64,000 nt of DNA from Halomonas lysinitropha (GCF_902500215.1 NZ_CABVOU010000031.1:85009-149008); one strand, 5' to 3'. Counted from the first letter of the stretch, positions 1-9,672 are shown. The notes: generated by a model not told the origin, from the sequence alone. Numbers and translations are program-made.

Positions 1-312
1 CGGCGAGTCCACCTGCGTCAAGGGCTGCTTGCACTGGCCCGTGACGAGGCGATCTTCGACGATCTGACCATGAGGGTGCTTCGACGCCAGGGGTTTATCC
101 GCCGCGATGGGGTCGCGACGCCGTCCGGCTGGGCCGCGGCTCGGGATGCCGAACACGAGGAGCGGCTCTGGGCACTTCACCGGCGCTATTATCCAGAGGA
201 TGCTGCCCAGCTCGATCACCGCGGCCTGTTGCCGATCGAGCGAGTGCTCTCGCCGGATACCATCATGGTGCTCGAGAATCGGCTGATGTCGAGTCGGGAG
301 ACGCACCCATGA
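1..312 (+). CDS. Metal ABC transporter permease, C-terminal end (partial)
   Basis: The frame is open from the first base of the window and stops at 310-312, so only about 103 C-terminal residues are present. The visible part is soluble and looks like a winged-helix/iron-dependent-repressor-type tail (VLRRQGFIRRDG, then TPSGWAAARDAEHEERLW). Such a tail is known on one of the two permeases of some Mn/Zn/Fe ABC importers of the TroC/MntB kind. The next gene, a clear permease of that family, starts inside this stop codon (ATGA overlap), which supports a two-permease operon. The transmembrane part and the start lie outside the window. The metal cannot be told from this fragment. Confidence 0.7.
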   Translation, partial: RRVHLRQGLLALARDEAIFDDLTMRVLRRQGFIRRDGVATPSGWAAARDAEHEERLWALHRRYYPEDAAQLDHRGLLPIERVLSPDTIMVLENRLMSSRETHP

Positions 313-1226
313 GCGATTTCCTGATGTTCAGCCTGGTGCCGTTGATGGTCGCCGTGATCATCTGCATGTCCTGCGCCCTGCTGGGCAACTTCCTGGTGCT
401 GCGTCGCCAGAGTCTGATCGGCGATGCGATCAGCCACGTCGCGCTGCCGGGTATCGTGGCCAGCTTTCTGCTCACCGGGACCCTGGCCTCTTCGGCAATG
501 ATGCTGGGGGCCGGCGTGTCGGCCTTGTTCACCGTGGCGATGATCGAACTGATCCGTCGCCTGGGAAGGGTGGAAAACAGCGCAGCCATGGGCGTGGTCT
601 TCACGAGCCTGTTCGCGCTGGGCGTGTTGATGCTGGAGTGGAATGAGGTGGGCACGGTCCACCTGGACGTGGAGCACGCCCTCTACGGCAATCTGGAGAG
701 CCTGATCTGGTTCGAGGGCACCAGTCTCGCTTCGCTGGTCGATCTGCAGGCCCTGTCCGCTCTACCGCCGCAACTGGGCCGGGTGGCCTGGATGGGAGGC
801 CTGGTGGTGGCCTTTGTCGTGGTCTTCCGCCGCAGCCTGGTGTTGGCCAGTTTCGATGCGGACTTCGCCGCCAGCGTCGGTGGCCGCCCGACGCTGGTCG
901 GCCTGCTGCTGGTGCTGATGGTGGCCGTGGCCGCCATTGCCGCCTTCGAGGCGGTCGGGGCGATCATCGTCATTGCCATGTTCATCTGTCCCGCTGCCGC
1001 TGCTCGCTTGATGACCAACCGTCTCGCCTTCCAGGTCGCGTTGAGCCAGCTGATCGCCGTGGTGTCCGCAGTGCTGGGCTATGTGCTGGCAGGCTATGGT
1101 CCCGGCTGGATGGGGTTCGGCGTCTCGTTGAGCGCGGCCGGCATGATCGCCACCCTGTCCGGGGGCTTGCTGTTGCTGGCCTGTCTCTTCGGCCCCTATC
1201 GCCATCGCCGGGAGCCGCTACGCTAG
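309..1226 (+). CDS. Metal ABC transporter permease (MntB/ZnuB/TroD family)
   Basis: A 305-residue integral membrane protein of the ABC-3 permease family, which imports Mn, Zn or Fe(II) with a periplasmic binding protein and an ATPase. The sequence has about eight hydrophobic segments. It carries the family signature near the N-terminus (LGNFLVLRRQSLIGDAISHV) and the conserved late segment VGAIIVIAMFICPAAAARL. Its start overlaps the stop of the upstream permease, so the two are translationally coupled. The ATPase and binding protein are presumably upstream, outside the window. Substrate metal is not decided by the sequence. Confidence 0.88.
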   Translation: MSDFLMFSLVPLMVAVIICMSCALLGNFLVLRRQSLIGDAISHVALPGIVASFLLTGTLASSAMMLGAGVSALFTVAMIELIRRLGRVENSAAMGVVFTSLFALGVLMLEWNEVGTVHLDVEHALYGNLESLIWFEGTSLASLVDLQALSALPPQLGRVAWMGGLVVAFVVVFRRSLVLASFDADFAASVGGRPTLVGLLLVLMVAVAAIAAFEAVGAIIVIAMFICPAAAARLMTNRLAFQVALSQLIAVVSAVLGYVLAGYGPGWMGFGVSLSAAGMIATLSGGLLLLACLFGPYRHRREPLR

Positions 1227-1327
1227 TCCACATGGGCCTCATCTGGCACATCCGCGACTCGCTGAAACAACCGTTACTTTGCGTAAGAAATGACAATCAA
1301 ATCTGTAAGAACCTGTGTGAGGTCAGC

Positions 1328-2656
1328 ATGAGCCATGTATTCCACCGTCATCTGCAGCAACAATATCCGACTGCCGTGGGCGGCGACGGCCCCTACCTGA
1401 TCGATTCCGAGGGGCACCGCTACCTGGATGCCTGCGGGGGCGCCGCGGTGTCCTGCCTGGGCCACAGCGATGCCGAAGTGATCGAGGCTATCCGTGAGCA
1501 GGTCGGACGACTTGCCTATGCCCACACCTCCTTTTTCACCAACGAGCCGATGGAGGCCCTGGCCGACTTCCTGGTCGAGCGCGCGCCGACGGGCCTCTCC
1601 TCCGTCTATTTCGTCTCGGGGGGGTCCGAGGCGGTAGAGGCGGCTCTCAAGCTGGCACGCCAATACTTCATCGAGCGAGGCGAGCCCCAGCGCAAGCATC
1701 TTATTGCCCGGCGCCAGAGCTATCACGGCAACACCCTGGGGGCGCTGGCGACCGGCGGCAACGCCTGGCGCCGGCAGCAGTTCGAGCCGCTGCTGGTCGA
1801 GGTAAATCACGTCAGTCCCTGCTACGCCTATCGGGATCAGGCCCCCGGCGAGACCGCGGAGGCCTACGGCGAGCGTCTGGCGGCAGAGCTCGAGGCCGAG
1901 ATCCAGTCGCTGGGGCCGGAGAACGTGATGGCCTTCGTCGCCGAGCCGGTGGTCGGCGCGACCCTGGGGGCGGTTCCCTCTGTGCCGGGCTACTTCACGC
2001 GGGTGCGCGAGATCTGCGATCGCCACGGCATCCTGCTGATTCTCGACGAGGTGATGTGCGGCATGGGCCGGACCGGCAGCCTGTTCGCCGCCGAGCAGGA
2101 GGGCGTAACCCCGGACCTGATGACCATCGCCAAGGGCCTGGGGGCCGGTTACCAGCCGATTGGTGCAACCCTGGTAAGCGATTCCATTCGCCAGGCCATT
2201 GCCGAGGGCTCGGGTTTCTTCCAGCACGGGCACACCTACATCGGTCACGCCACCGCCTGCGCCGCCGCCCTGGCGGTCCAGCGGGCCATCGAGGCGCGTG
2301 ACCTGCTGCCGCGCGTCGTCCGTCTGGGTGAGGGGCTCCAGCAGCGATTGGAGGCCCGTTTCGGCGAACACCCCTACGTCGGCGATATACGCGGACGGGG
2401 GCTGTTCCGCGGACTCGAACTGGTGGCCGACCGCAGCCACAAGACGCCGTTCGACCCATCCCGCAAGGTGCATGCAGCGGTCAAGCGCACGGCCATGGCC
2501 AATGGCCTGATGTGCTATCCCATGGGCGGCACCCTGGACGGGCGCCAGGGCGACCATATCCTGCTGGCCCCGCCCTTCATCCTCGACGAATCGCACCTGG
2601 ACGAGATCGTCGACAAGCTCGATGCGTCTCTGAAGACCGTCTTCGAACGCGCCTGA
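1328..2656 (+). CDS. Class III PLP-dependent aminotransferase, substrate unknown
   Basis: 442 residues, the usual length for class III (omega) aminotransferases. The PLP lysine is Lys269 in DLMTIAKGLGAGYQPIGA, and the ring-nitrogen aspartate is Asp240 in ILDEVMCG. The phosphate-binding VSGGSEAVEAALKLAR lies near residue 97. The reading frame extends upstream to 1232, but the start at 1328 is preferred because it follows a GAGG and begins where family members begin (MSHVFHRHL). The gene is followed after 14 bases by a carboxymuconolactone decarboxylase-like gene, probably in one operon. The family acts on omega-amines, beta- or gamma-amino acids or diamines; nothing here fixes the substrate. 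Confidence 0.85.
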   Translation: MSHVFHRHLQQQYPTAVGGDGPYLIDSEGHRYLDACGGAAVSCLGHSDAEVIEAIREQVGRLAYAHTSFFTNEPMEALADFLVERAPTGLSSVYFVSGGSEAVEAALKLARQYFIERGEPQRKHLIARRQSYHGNTLGALATGGNAWRRQQFEPLLVEVNHVSPCYAYRDQAPGETAEAYGERLAAELEAEIQSLGPENVMAFVAEPVVGATLGAVPSVPGYFTRVREICDRHGILLILDEVMCGMGRTGSLFAAEQEGVTPDLMTIAKGLGAGYQPIGATLVSDSIRQAIAEGSGFFQHGHTYIGHATACAAALAVQRAIEARDLLPRVVRLGEGLQQRLEARFGEHPYVGDIRGRGLFRGLELVADRSHKTPFDPSRKVHAAVKRTAMANGLMCYPMGGTLDGRQGDHILLAPPFILDESHLDEIVDKLDASLKTVFERA

Positions 2657-2670
2657 AGGAGTTCCGTCCC

Positions 2671-3231
2671 ATGTCGATCGACTCCCGCCTCTCCCCCCTG
2701 GACGAGAACCGCATGGCGCCCGAGCAGCGTCGCGTACTGGATGCCATCCTGAGTGGCCCCCGCGGCAACCTGGACGGCCCCTTCCTGGCCTGGATCCATA
2801 GCCCGGAACTGGCTGATCACGCCCAGCGACTCGGCGCCTTCTGCCGATACGGGACCCGGCTCGAGACACGGTTGACGGAGCTGGCGATCCTGTTCACCGC
2901 GGCCTGGTGGCAGTCCCAGGCCGAATGGCAGATCCACGCCCCTATCGCTCGCGAGGCGGGCGTCACCGAGGCCGTGATCGAGGCGCTGCAGGAGGGGCGG
3001 GAACCCGCCTTCGAACGCGACGACGAGGCGCTGGTGTATCGCCTGGGCAAGACGCTATACACCACGCGTCGTGTGGACGAGGCGCTCTACGCCGAGGCGG
3101 TGGCGGCCTTCGGCGAACCGGCGGTGGTCGAGCTGGTGGGGGTCTTCGGCTATTACGCGCTGGTGGCCATGACGCTGAATGTCTTCGAGGTGCGTCGGGG
3201 CACCGGCCCCCTGCCTTTTGCCGAGCCATAG
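2671..3231 (+). CDS. Carboxymuconolactone decarboxylase (CMD) family protein
   Basis: 186 residues. The start at 2671 follows AAGGAG with good spacing; the frame is open further upstream inside the aminotransferase gene. The core resembles the all-helical CMD/AhpD fold (TRLTELAILFTAAWWQ, then EWQIHAPIAREAGV). The CxxC pair of peroxidase-type AhpD proteins is absent, and Trp/His residues stand in that region. It is therefore more like the decarboxylase/hydrolase-type members than a thiol peroxidase. It lies directly behind the aminotransferase and is probably cotranscribed, suggesting a shared small catabolic route. The reaction is unknown. Confidence 0.75.
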   Translation: MSIDSRLSPLDENRMAPEQRRVLDAILSGPRGNLDGPFLAWIHSPELADHAQRLGAFCRYGTRLETRLTELAILFTAAWWQSQAEWQIHAPIAREAGVTEAVIEALQEGREPAFERDDEALVYRLGKTLYTTRRVDEALYAEAVAAFGEPAVVELVGVFGYYALVAMTLNVFEVRRGTGPLPFAEP

Positions 3232-3380
3232 TGGTCGACGAAAGGCAGGGACCGCGAGCAGCGGACCTTCGAGCTGACGCGCTCAGGCCGGGTTCCTTGC
3301 ATCCTGAGGGAACGAAAGGTCTGGATTTTCTTTCCCGCGGCTGGTGTCCTTGAGTCTCCACGAATATACAGGGAGGTGCC

Positions 3381-5306
3381 ATGGCCGACAGCACGCTGGT
3401 CTTCATTGTCCTCGGGTTGACCCTGGCCGCCTTCGCCTGGGGACGCTTCCGCTATGACCTGGTGGCGCTCACCGCCCTGTTGAGCTCGGTGATGCTGGGC
3501 CTGGTGCCGGCCAAGGAAGCCTTCAGCGGCTTCGGCCATCCGGCGGTGATCACGGTGGCGGCGGTGCTGGTACTCAGTCGTGGCCTGGAATATTCCGGCG
3601 TGGTGGACGTGATCGCCGACAAGGTATTGAAGGTCGGCGATCGACTCTTCCTGCAAATGGTCTCGCTGACCTTCACGGTGGTGGTGCTCTCCGGCTTCAT
3701 GAACAATGTGGGCGCTCTGGCATTGATGCTGCCGGTCACCATGCGGGTGGCCCGCGAGCACGACACCTCGCCCTCCTTGCTGCTTATGCCGCTGGCCTTC
3801 GGTTCGCTGCTGGGCGGTCTGGCCACCCTGATCGGTACCCCTCCCAATATCATCATCTCCAGTTTCCGTAATGACATGCTCGGCGAAAGTTTCGGCATGT
3901 TTTCCTTCTTTCCGGTGGGTGCCGTGGTCGCTCTGTCGGGACTGGCCTTCATCGTGTTACTGGGCTGGCGGCTGGTGCCCATGCGAGCCAGCAAGGCTTC
4001 CACCGAGGAGATGTTCGATACCGCGAACTATCTGCTCGAGGTCAAGGTAAGAGAGGGGTCCAAGGCCAACGGCTGGACGCTCGACAAGCTACAGCATGAA
4101 TTGGACGAGACCATACCGGTGCTGGCCGTGATTCGAGATGACCAGCGCTGGGCGGGACACGAGTTCTATGGCCCTCTCAAGGAGGGGGACGCCCTGATGG
4201 TGGAAGCGGGCCCGGATGAAATGAAGCAGCTCGAGGACAAGGCCGGTCTCTCGCTGGGCGCCGAGGCGGAGCTCGAGGAGGAGAAGGAGAGGCAGGAGAA
4301 GCAACAGGAAGAACGGGAAAAGGAAGAGAGAGAAAGGCAGCAGGACAAGGAAGAGAGCGAGTTCGACGAGGCGGCCTCCCGCACAGATGTGGCGGAAGAC
4401 GAAGACAAGGACAAGGAGGACGAGCAGCGCGTCATCGATACCGAAGGGCTCCAGCTCATCGAAGCGGTCGTGCGTCGAGATTCGATAATGGTCAATCGAA
4501 GTGTTCGGCAACTGGGTCTCCACAACCAGTATGGCCTGCACCTGGTGGCAGTGGCTCGGGAGGGCGTCCGTCTGAAGAAACGTCTGCATGAGATACGCTT
4601 CGAGCCCGGGGATGTCGTTCTGCTGCAGGGAGGGGAGAGCAGGCTTACCGAGAGCCTGGCGACGCTTGGCTGTCTGCCCCTGGTCAAGCGCGATCTCCCC
4701 ACGGGAGAGCCGCCCAGGCTGTGGCTCTCCCTGGGGATCTTTGCAGTAGCCATCGCCGCCATGATACTCGATCTCCTGCCGACCGCGATCGCCCTCTCCA
4801 GTGCGGCTCTGCTCTCCCTTCTGGCGGGCGTCCTGCCGCTGCGCGAGGGCTACCAGGCCATCGACGGCCCGGTGATCGTACTGCTGGCCGCCATGATCCC
4901 CGTGGGGGAAGCACTGGAGACCAGCGGCGGCGCGCAATCGATCGCCGATACCCTGCTGACTCTCGGCGCCGACTGGCCCATCATGATCACGCTCGCGGGC
5001 CTGTTCATCATCTCCATGACGCTCTCCAATATCGTCAACAACAATGCGGCCGCCGTGCTGATGGCCCCCATCGCCGTCAGCCTGGCGCGGGGCTTCGATG
5101 TCTCGATGGATCCCTTCCTGATGGCCGTGGCGGTCAGCGCCTCCTGCGCCTTCCTTACGCCTATTGGCCATCAGTCCAACACCCTGGTGATGGGGCCGGG
5201 CGGCTACCTTTTCAGGGACTACTGGAGAATGGGACTGCCGCTATCGCTGGTGGTGTTGGTGGTCGCCATACCGATGATATTGCTGGTGTGGCCGCTGGAG
5301 GGCTGA
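3381..5306 (+). CDS. SLC13-family transporter with two TrkA-C domains and a charged linker
   Basis: 641-residue inner-membrane permease of the divalent anion:Na+ symporter (SLC13/CitT) superfamily. The first membrane half spans about residues 1-200, with LSGFMNNVGALALMLPV and GTPPNIIISS. A cytoplasmic insert (about 210-430) carries two TrkA-C-like domains, and the second membrane half follows from about 447 (TLSNIVNNNAAAVLMAPIAV, LTPIGHQSNTLVMGPGGY). Repeated SN/NN-type motifs in both halves are typical of the family. Between the TrkA-C domains (about residues 296-350) is an unusually long, nearly uninterrupted Glu/Lys/Arg/Gln tract, predicted to be helical. Related proteins carry sulfate or dicarboxylates; the substrate is not known here. 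A strong terminator follows at 5342. Confidence 0.85.
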   Translation: MADSTLVFIVLGLTLAAFAWGRFRYDLVALTALLSSVMLGLVPAKEAFSGFGHPAVITVAAVLVLSRGLEYSGVVDVIADKVLKVGDRLFLQMVSLTFTVVVLSGFMNNVGALALMLPVTMRVAREHDTSPSLLLMPLAFGSLLGGLATLIGTPPNIIISSFRNDMLGESFGMFSFFPVGAVVALSGLAFIVLLGWRLVPMRASKASTEEMFDTANYLLEVKVREGSKANGWTLDKLQHELDETIPVLAVIRDDQRWAGHEFYGPLKEGDALMVEAGPDEMKQLEDKAGLSLGAEAELEEEKERQEKQQEEREKEERERQQDKEESEFDEAASRTDVAEDEDKDKEDEQRVIDTEGLQLIEAVVRRDSIMVNRSVRQLGLHNQYGLHLVAVAREGVRLKKRLHEIRFEPGDVVLLQGGESRLTESLATLGCLPLVKRDLPTGEPPRLWLSLGIFAVAIAAMILDLLPTAIALSSAALLSLLAGVLPLREGYQAIDGPVIVLLAAMIPVGEALETSGGAQSIADTLLTLGADWPIMITLAGLFIISMTLSNIVNNNAAAVLMAPIAVSLARGFDVSMDPFLMAVAVSASCAFLTPIGHQSNTLVMGPGGYLFRDYWRMGLPLSLVVLVVAIPMILLVWPLEG

Positions 5307-5341
5307 AGGGTTAGGAGTGAGGTAGCGTTGTCCTCCACAAG

Positions 5342-5366
5342 GAAGCCCCGGGTTGGCCGGGGCTTC
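5342..5366. terminator. Bidirectional terminator between the SLC13 gene and fadE
   Basis: A perfect 10-bp stem (GAAGCCCCGG / CCGGGGCTTC) with loop GTTGG lies between two convergent genes. The sequence after it on the plus strand is TCTGGTT, a weak U-tract. It can serve both directions. Confidence 0.8.
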
Positions 5367-5385
5367 TCTGGTTCGCTTGTCAAGA

Positions 5386-7833
5386 TCAGGCAGCGTTGTG
5401 GCGCAGCACCTTCGACTTGTCGGTGACGAAGGCGTCGTACTCGAAGTCGTCCACACTGAGCAGCTCCAACACCGCGGCCTCCCGCTCGCGCATGAAGGTG
5501 GCGTCCTCCTCGCTGATCAGGCCGGCCTTGGCGGCTTCCTCCACCTTCTGCTCGGGATGGAGCGCATCCTCCGGCAATTCGCCCTTGGCGTGGGCCTTGT
5601 TGACCGTGCGGTAGAGACTCTCGGCCCGTTCCTGAGTGACCAGCAGGGCATTGTAGTGGGCGAGCGGATTATCCCGGCTGCCGTCATTCTCCTGCCAGGT
5701 GGCTTCCAGCAGGTAGTGGCGAAGTGCCGTGTCCCGGGAGACCGCCTGGGCAATCTCGCGGGTCAGGTCATCCTGAGGGCGCTTCCAGCGGCGTCCGGCG
5801 GGCATCACGACAATGCGCAGTACCCTGCCCAGGGCACGGTTCGGCAGGTTGTCGAACAGCTCATCGAAGGCCTGCTCGGCCCGTTCCAGCAGGAAACGGC
5901 AGCCATAGTGCAGCAGAGCGGCCTCGCCCTCGACCTTGTCGCCCTCGTGCCACTGCTTGAGCGTCATCGAGGCGAGATACAGGTTGGAGAGCACGTCGCC
6001 CAGGCGGGCTGAGAGCATTTCACGCTGCTTGAGGGACGAGCCGAGACTCGCCATGGCAGCATCGGCGCAGAGACCGAAACCGGCGGAGAGGCGAGCGATG
6101 TCGCGAGCGTAGGGCGCGGCGACCTCGTCGAAGGGGGCGCCCGGTCGGCCGAGCCCCAGGCCCTGGGTAAGGGCACGGGCGGCGTTACCGAAAACCAGCC
6201 CGGCGTGGCCGAAGAAGGCGCGGTCGAAGGCCGGCAGGTCGTCGGCATCCTTGGCGGCCAGTTCCTCCAGCACATAGGGATGGCAGCGTATGGCTCCCTG
6301 GCCGAAGATCATCAGGTTGCGGGTCATGATATTGGCGCCTTCCACGGTGATGGCCACCGGGTTGGCGCTGTAGCCGATGCCGAGGTAGTTGCGCGGCCCC
6401 AGGGTCACCGCCTTGCCGCCGTGGATGTCCATGGCGTCGCCGAGAATCTGGCGCTGGAACTCGGTGAGCTGGCTCTTGAGGATCGCCGAGGGTACCGCCG
6501 GCTTCTCGCCGTGGTCGATGGTGTTGGCCGTCTGGTAGACCGCGGCCCGGGAAACGTAGGCCAGCGCAGCCATGCGCGCCAGGGGCTCCTGGACACCCTC
6601 CATCTCGGCTATCGGCACGTTGAACTGGCGACGGATACGGGCGAAGCCGCCGCTCCAGCCCAGTGCATAGCGGGCGGTCCCGGTGGCGCCAGAGGGCAGG
6701 GTGATGCAACGCCCGATGGAGAGGCACTCCACCAGCATGCGCCAGCCCTGGCCGATCATCTCGGGCCCGCCGATGATGGTATCGAGCGGCACGAAGACGT
6801 CATTGCCCCTGATCGGGCCGTTGAGGAAGGGGCTGCCGATAGGGTGGTGGCGGCGCCCGATCTCCATGCTTTCGGTGTCGCGCGGGATCAGCGCCAGGGT
6901 AATGCCGCGATCCTCCTCGTCGCCGAGCAGGTGCTCGGGGTCGAAGAGGCGAAAGGCCAGGCCCACCACGCTGGCAATGGGGGCCAGGGTGATCCAGCGC
7001 TTCTCGAAGGTCAGGCGCAGGCCCAGCACCTGCTCGCCATCGACCTCCTGCCGACACACCACGCCGGTATCGGGCAGGGCCGTGGCGTCGGAACCGGCAC
7101 GGGGGCCGGTCAGACCGAAGCAGGGGATCTCGCGTCCGTCGGCCAGCCGCGGCAGGTAGTGGTCCTTCTGGGCCTCGGTGCCGTACTTGAGCAGCAACTC
7201 GCCCGGGCCCAGGGAGTTGGGCACGCCCACGGTGACCATCAGCGTCTCGCTGACCGAGAGCTTCTGGAGCACCAGCGACTGCGCCTTGGCGGAGAAGCCC
7301 AGGCCGCCGTACGCCTTCGGGATGATCATGCCGAAGAAGCCTTCCTTCTTGAGGTACTCCCAGAGCTCCTGGGGCAGGTCGGCGCGCTCCCGGGCGATCT
7401 CCCAGGCGTTGCACATGCCGGCGGCCACGCTGCACTGGTGGTGGAGGAAGGCCTGCTCCTGTTCCGTGAGCCCCTCGTCACGGTAGCCGAGCAACGCCTG
7501 CCAGTCGGGTCGCCCGGTAAAGAGCTCGCCGTCCCAGGCCACCGTGCCGGCCTCCAGGGCGATGCGCTCGGTCTCCGAGACCCGCGGCGCGACTTTCTTG
7601 AACAGGGCGAAGAGGCGAGGCGAAAGCCAGCGGATGCGCAACGTCGGCAGGCCGGCTACCGCCACCAGGGCGGCACCGACCAGCAGCAGCCCGCCCAGCA
7701 GGGATGAGGCGAAGAGCAGGCTAGCCAGGCCGGTGACGGCGAGCACACCGAGGGCGGGCAGGGCACCCGCCTCGCGGCGCATCACGACGAGCAGGCCGGC
7801 GAGGGCCGCGATCAGCAGGATCAGGGTGAGCAT
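5386..7833 (-). CDS. fadE: Acyl-CoA dehydrogenase FadE
   Basis: 815 residues, matching the large FadE type (E. coli FadE is about 814). It catalyses the first step of fatty acid beta-oxidation, acyl-CoA to 2-enoyl-CoA, with FAD. The N-terminus (about 1-80) has hydrophobic segments, so the enzyme is probably membrane associated. The acyl-CoA dehydrogenase core follows (IIPKAYGGLGFSAKAQS, FGLTGPRAGSDATALPDTG, DAMDIHGGKAVTLGPRNY), then the FadE-specific C-terminal region. The start has GGAGTCACGCC upstream. A PsrA/FadR-like inverted repeat lies 33 bases before the start, suggesting acyl-CoA-responsive control. Confidence 0.94.
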   Translation of the reverse strand: MLTLILLIAALAGLLVVMRREAGALPALGVLAVTGLASLLFASSLLGGLLLVGAALVAVAGLPTLRIRWLSPRLFALFKKVAPRVSETERIALEAGTVAWDGELFTGRPDWQALLGYRDEGLTEQEQAFLHHQCSVAAGMCNAWEIARERADLPQELWEYLKKEGFFGMIIPKAYGGLGFSAKAQSLVLQKLSVSETLMVTVGVPNSLGPGELLLKYGTEAQKDHYLPRLADGREIPCFGLTGPRAGSDATALPDTGVVCRQEVDGEQVLGLRLTFEKRWITLAPIASVVGLAFRLFDPEHLLGDEEDRGITLALIPRDTESMEIGRRHHPIGSPFLNGPIRGNDVFVPLDTIIGGPEMIGQGWRMLVECLSIGRCITLPSGATGTARYALGWSGGFARIRRQFNVPIAEMEGVQEPLARMAALAYVSRAAVYQTANTIDHGEKPAVPSAILKSQLTEFQRQILGDAMDIHGGKAVTLGPRNYLGIGYSANPVAITVEGANIMTRNLMIFGQGAIRCHPYVLEELAAKDADDLPAFDRAFFGHAGLVFGNAARALTQGLGLGRPGAPFDEVAAPYARDIARLSAGFGLCADAAMASLGSSLKQREMLSARLGDVLSNLYLASMTLKQWHEGDKVEGEAALLHYGCRFLLERAEQAFDELFDNLPNRALGRVLRIVVMPAGRRWKRPQDDLTREIAQAVSRDTALRHYLLEATWQENDGSRDNPLAHYNALLVTQERAESLYRTVNKAHAKGELPEDALHPEQKVEEAAKAGLISEEDATFMREREAAVLELLSVDDFEYDAFVTDKSKVLRHNAA

Positions 7834-7865
7834 GGCGTGACTCCGATTGTTGTGGAACGCAAGAG

Positions 7866-7883
7866 TTCGAACGGATGTTTGAA
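7866..7883. promoter_or_regulatory. PsrA-like operator upstream of fadE
   Basis: TTCGAAC-GGAT-GTTTGAA is a 7-4-7 inverted repeat with one mismatch. Its core CGAAC-N4-GTTTG is one base from the published PsrA motif (G/C)AAAC-N2-4-GTTT(G/C), the TetR-type regulator of beta-oxidation in pseudomonads. The position just upstream of fadE fits an operator. This is a motif match read by eye. Confidence 0.5.
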
Positions 7884-7950
7884 TTCTTGCAGACTAGTCC
7901 ACTTTCCTGCAACCGGCCAGTCACGCTCTGCTGTTCACTGAGCGATCCTG

Positions 7951-9663
7951 CTACTCGGTTAAGCTCAAGTCTTGATGTATCCGGCGCTGAGGCTCCTTGC
8001 GGGCTGGGGCGTTGCCCGCCACGTAGTAGGGGGCGTCGCTTTGCGGCAAGGGTTCGCGGCCTCGGATGCGGTCGGCGATCTTCTCGGCGAGCATGATGGT
8101 CGGCGCGTTGAGGTTGCCGGTGGGAATCACCGGGAACAGCGAGGCGTCCACTACCCGCAGCCCTTCGAGGCCGTGTACCCGGCCCTGGCTGTCCACCACG
8201 GCATCGTCGCCTTCGCCCATCCGGCAGCTGCCGCAGGGATGGTAGGCGGTCTCGGCATGGGCCTTGACGAAGGCGTCCAGCTCGGCGTCAGACTGCACGT
8301 CCGGCCCCGGCGAGATTTCCCGGCCGCGGTAGGGAGCGAAGGCGGGCTGAGCGATGATCTCGCGGGTCAGGCGGATGGCATCGCGGAACTCCCGCCAGTC
8401 CTTGTCGGTGGACATGTAGTTGAAGAGGATGCTCGGCGCGGCCTCGGGGTGTCGGGAAGTCAGGTGGATTCGCCCGCGGCTCGCCGAGCGCATGGAGCCT
8501 ACATGCGCCTGGAAGCCGTGGGCCTGGACCGCGCTCTTGCCGTTATAGCTGATGGCAATGGGCAGGAAGTGGTACTGCAGGTTGGGCCACGCCTCCTGAT
8601 CATTGCTGCGGATAAAGCCCGCCGCCTCGAACTGGTTGCTGGCCCCCACGCCGCTGCCCAGGAAGAGCCACTCGGCACCGATCTTCGGCTGGTTCCACCA
8701 CTTCAGCGCCGGGTAGAGCGAGATCGGCTGGGTGCACTCGTACTGGATATACATCTCCAGATGATCCTGGAGATGGGCGCCGACATTGTCGTTGACCTGC
8801 ACCGGTGCGATGCCGACCTCTTCCAGGAGGTCTCTCGCTCCGACGCCCGAACGCTGAAGGATCTGCGGCGAGGCGATGGCCCCGCCGCACAGCAGCACCT
8901 CCTGGCGGGCGCGTACTCGCTGCTCCTGGCCGCGGCGCCGGAAGCGCACGCCCACGGCTCGCTTGCCCTCGAAATCGATAACGTCGGTGAGGGCTCGGGT
9001 CTCGATGGTCAGGTTCGGCCGCCCCTTCGCCTGGTCGAGGTAGCCGCGGGCGGTGGAGGCGCGACGGCCGTTCGGCGTGACGAAGCGGTCCATGGGGCCG
9101 AAGCCCTCCTGCTGGTAGCCGTTGACGTCCTCGGTCTCCGGGTAGCCGGCCTGCTTGCCCGCCTCGATAAAGGTGCGATATAGGGGGTTATTCCCCTCTT
9201 TCGGCGTGGTCACACTCACCGGACCCTCGCCGCCATGGTAGGCGTCGGGGCCGATGTCGCGGCTCTCGGACTTCCGGAAATAGGGCAGGCAGTCGGCGTA
9301 GGTCCAGTCCTCGAGGCCTGGCGCCTCGGCCCAGTGGTCGTAGTCCAGGGCGTTGCCGCGGATGTAGCACATGCCGTTGATCAGCGAGGAGCCGCCCAGC
9401 CCCTTGCCCCGGCCACACTCCATGCGTCGGCCATCCATGTGGGGCTCGGGGTCGGTCTCGAAGGCCCAGTTGTAGCGCTTGCCCTGCAGTGGATAGGCCA
9501 GCGCGGCCGGCATCTGGGTGCGGAAGTCGACGCGGTAGTCGGGGCCGCCGGCCTCGAGCAACAGCACGCTGACGCCTTCGTCCTCGGTCAGGCGAGTGGC
9601 CAGCACGTTGCCGGCCGATCCCGCACCGATGATGATGTAGTCGAATTCACGAGTCTGTGGCAT
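7951..9663 (-). CDS. betA: Choline dehydrogenase BetA
   Basis: 570-residue GMC-family flavoprotein, slightly longer than typical BetA (about 556). It oxidises choline to betaine aldehyde, and partly on to betaine, at the membrane. The N-terminal FAD motif is [17 protein letters not shown]. The GMC signature [18 protein letters not shown] follows near residue 85. The C-terminal active-site segment HPCGSCRMG and a second GMC segment ([17 protein letters not shown]) are present. An AAGGAG box precedes the start. It is last in the betI-betB-betA block, 9 bases after betB, and is presumably repressed by BetI. The C-terminal tail beyond about residue 545 is the least conserved part. Confidence 0.95.
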   Translation of the reverse strand: MPQTREFDYIIIGAGSAGNVLATRLTEDEGVSVLLLEAGGPDYRVDFRTQMPAALAYPLQGKRYNWAFETDPEPHMDGRRMECGRGKGLGGSSLINGMCYIRGNALDYDHWAEAPGLEDWTYADCLPYFRKSESRDIGPDAYHGGEGPVSVTTPKEGNNPLYRTFIEAGKQAGYPETEDVNGYQQEGFGPMDRFVTPNGRRASTARGYLDQAKGRPNLTIETRALTDVIDFEGKRAVGVRFRRRGQEQRVRARQEVLLCGGAIASPQILQRSGVGARDLLEEVGIAPVQVNDNVGAHLQDHLEMYIQYECTQPISLYPALKWWNQPKIGAEWLFLGSGVGASNQFEAAGFIRSNDQEAWPNLQYHFLPIAISYNGKSAVQAHGFQAHVGSMRSASRGRIHLTSRHPEAAPSILFNYMSTDKDWREFRDAIRLTREIIAQPAFAPYRGREISPGPDVQSDAELDAFVKAHAETAYHPCGSCRMGEGDDAVVDSQGRVHGLEGLRVVDASLFPVIPTGNLNAPTIMLAEKIADRIRGREPLPQSDAPYYVAGNAPARKEPQRRIHQDLSLTE

Positions 9664-9672
9664 GGGATCTCC

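Noticed and set aside
1274..2869. A 531-codon open frame on the minus strand
   Set aside because: Antisense to the class III aminotransferase, without a recognisable domain.
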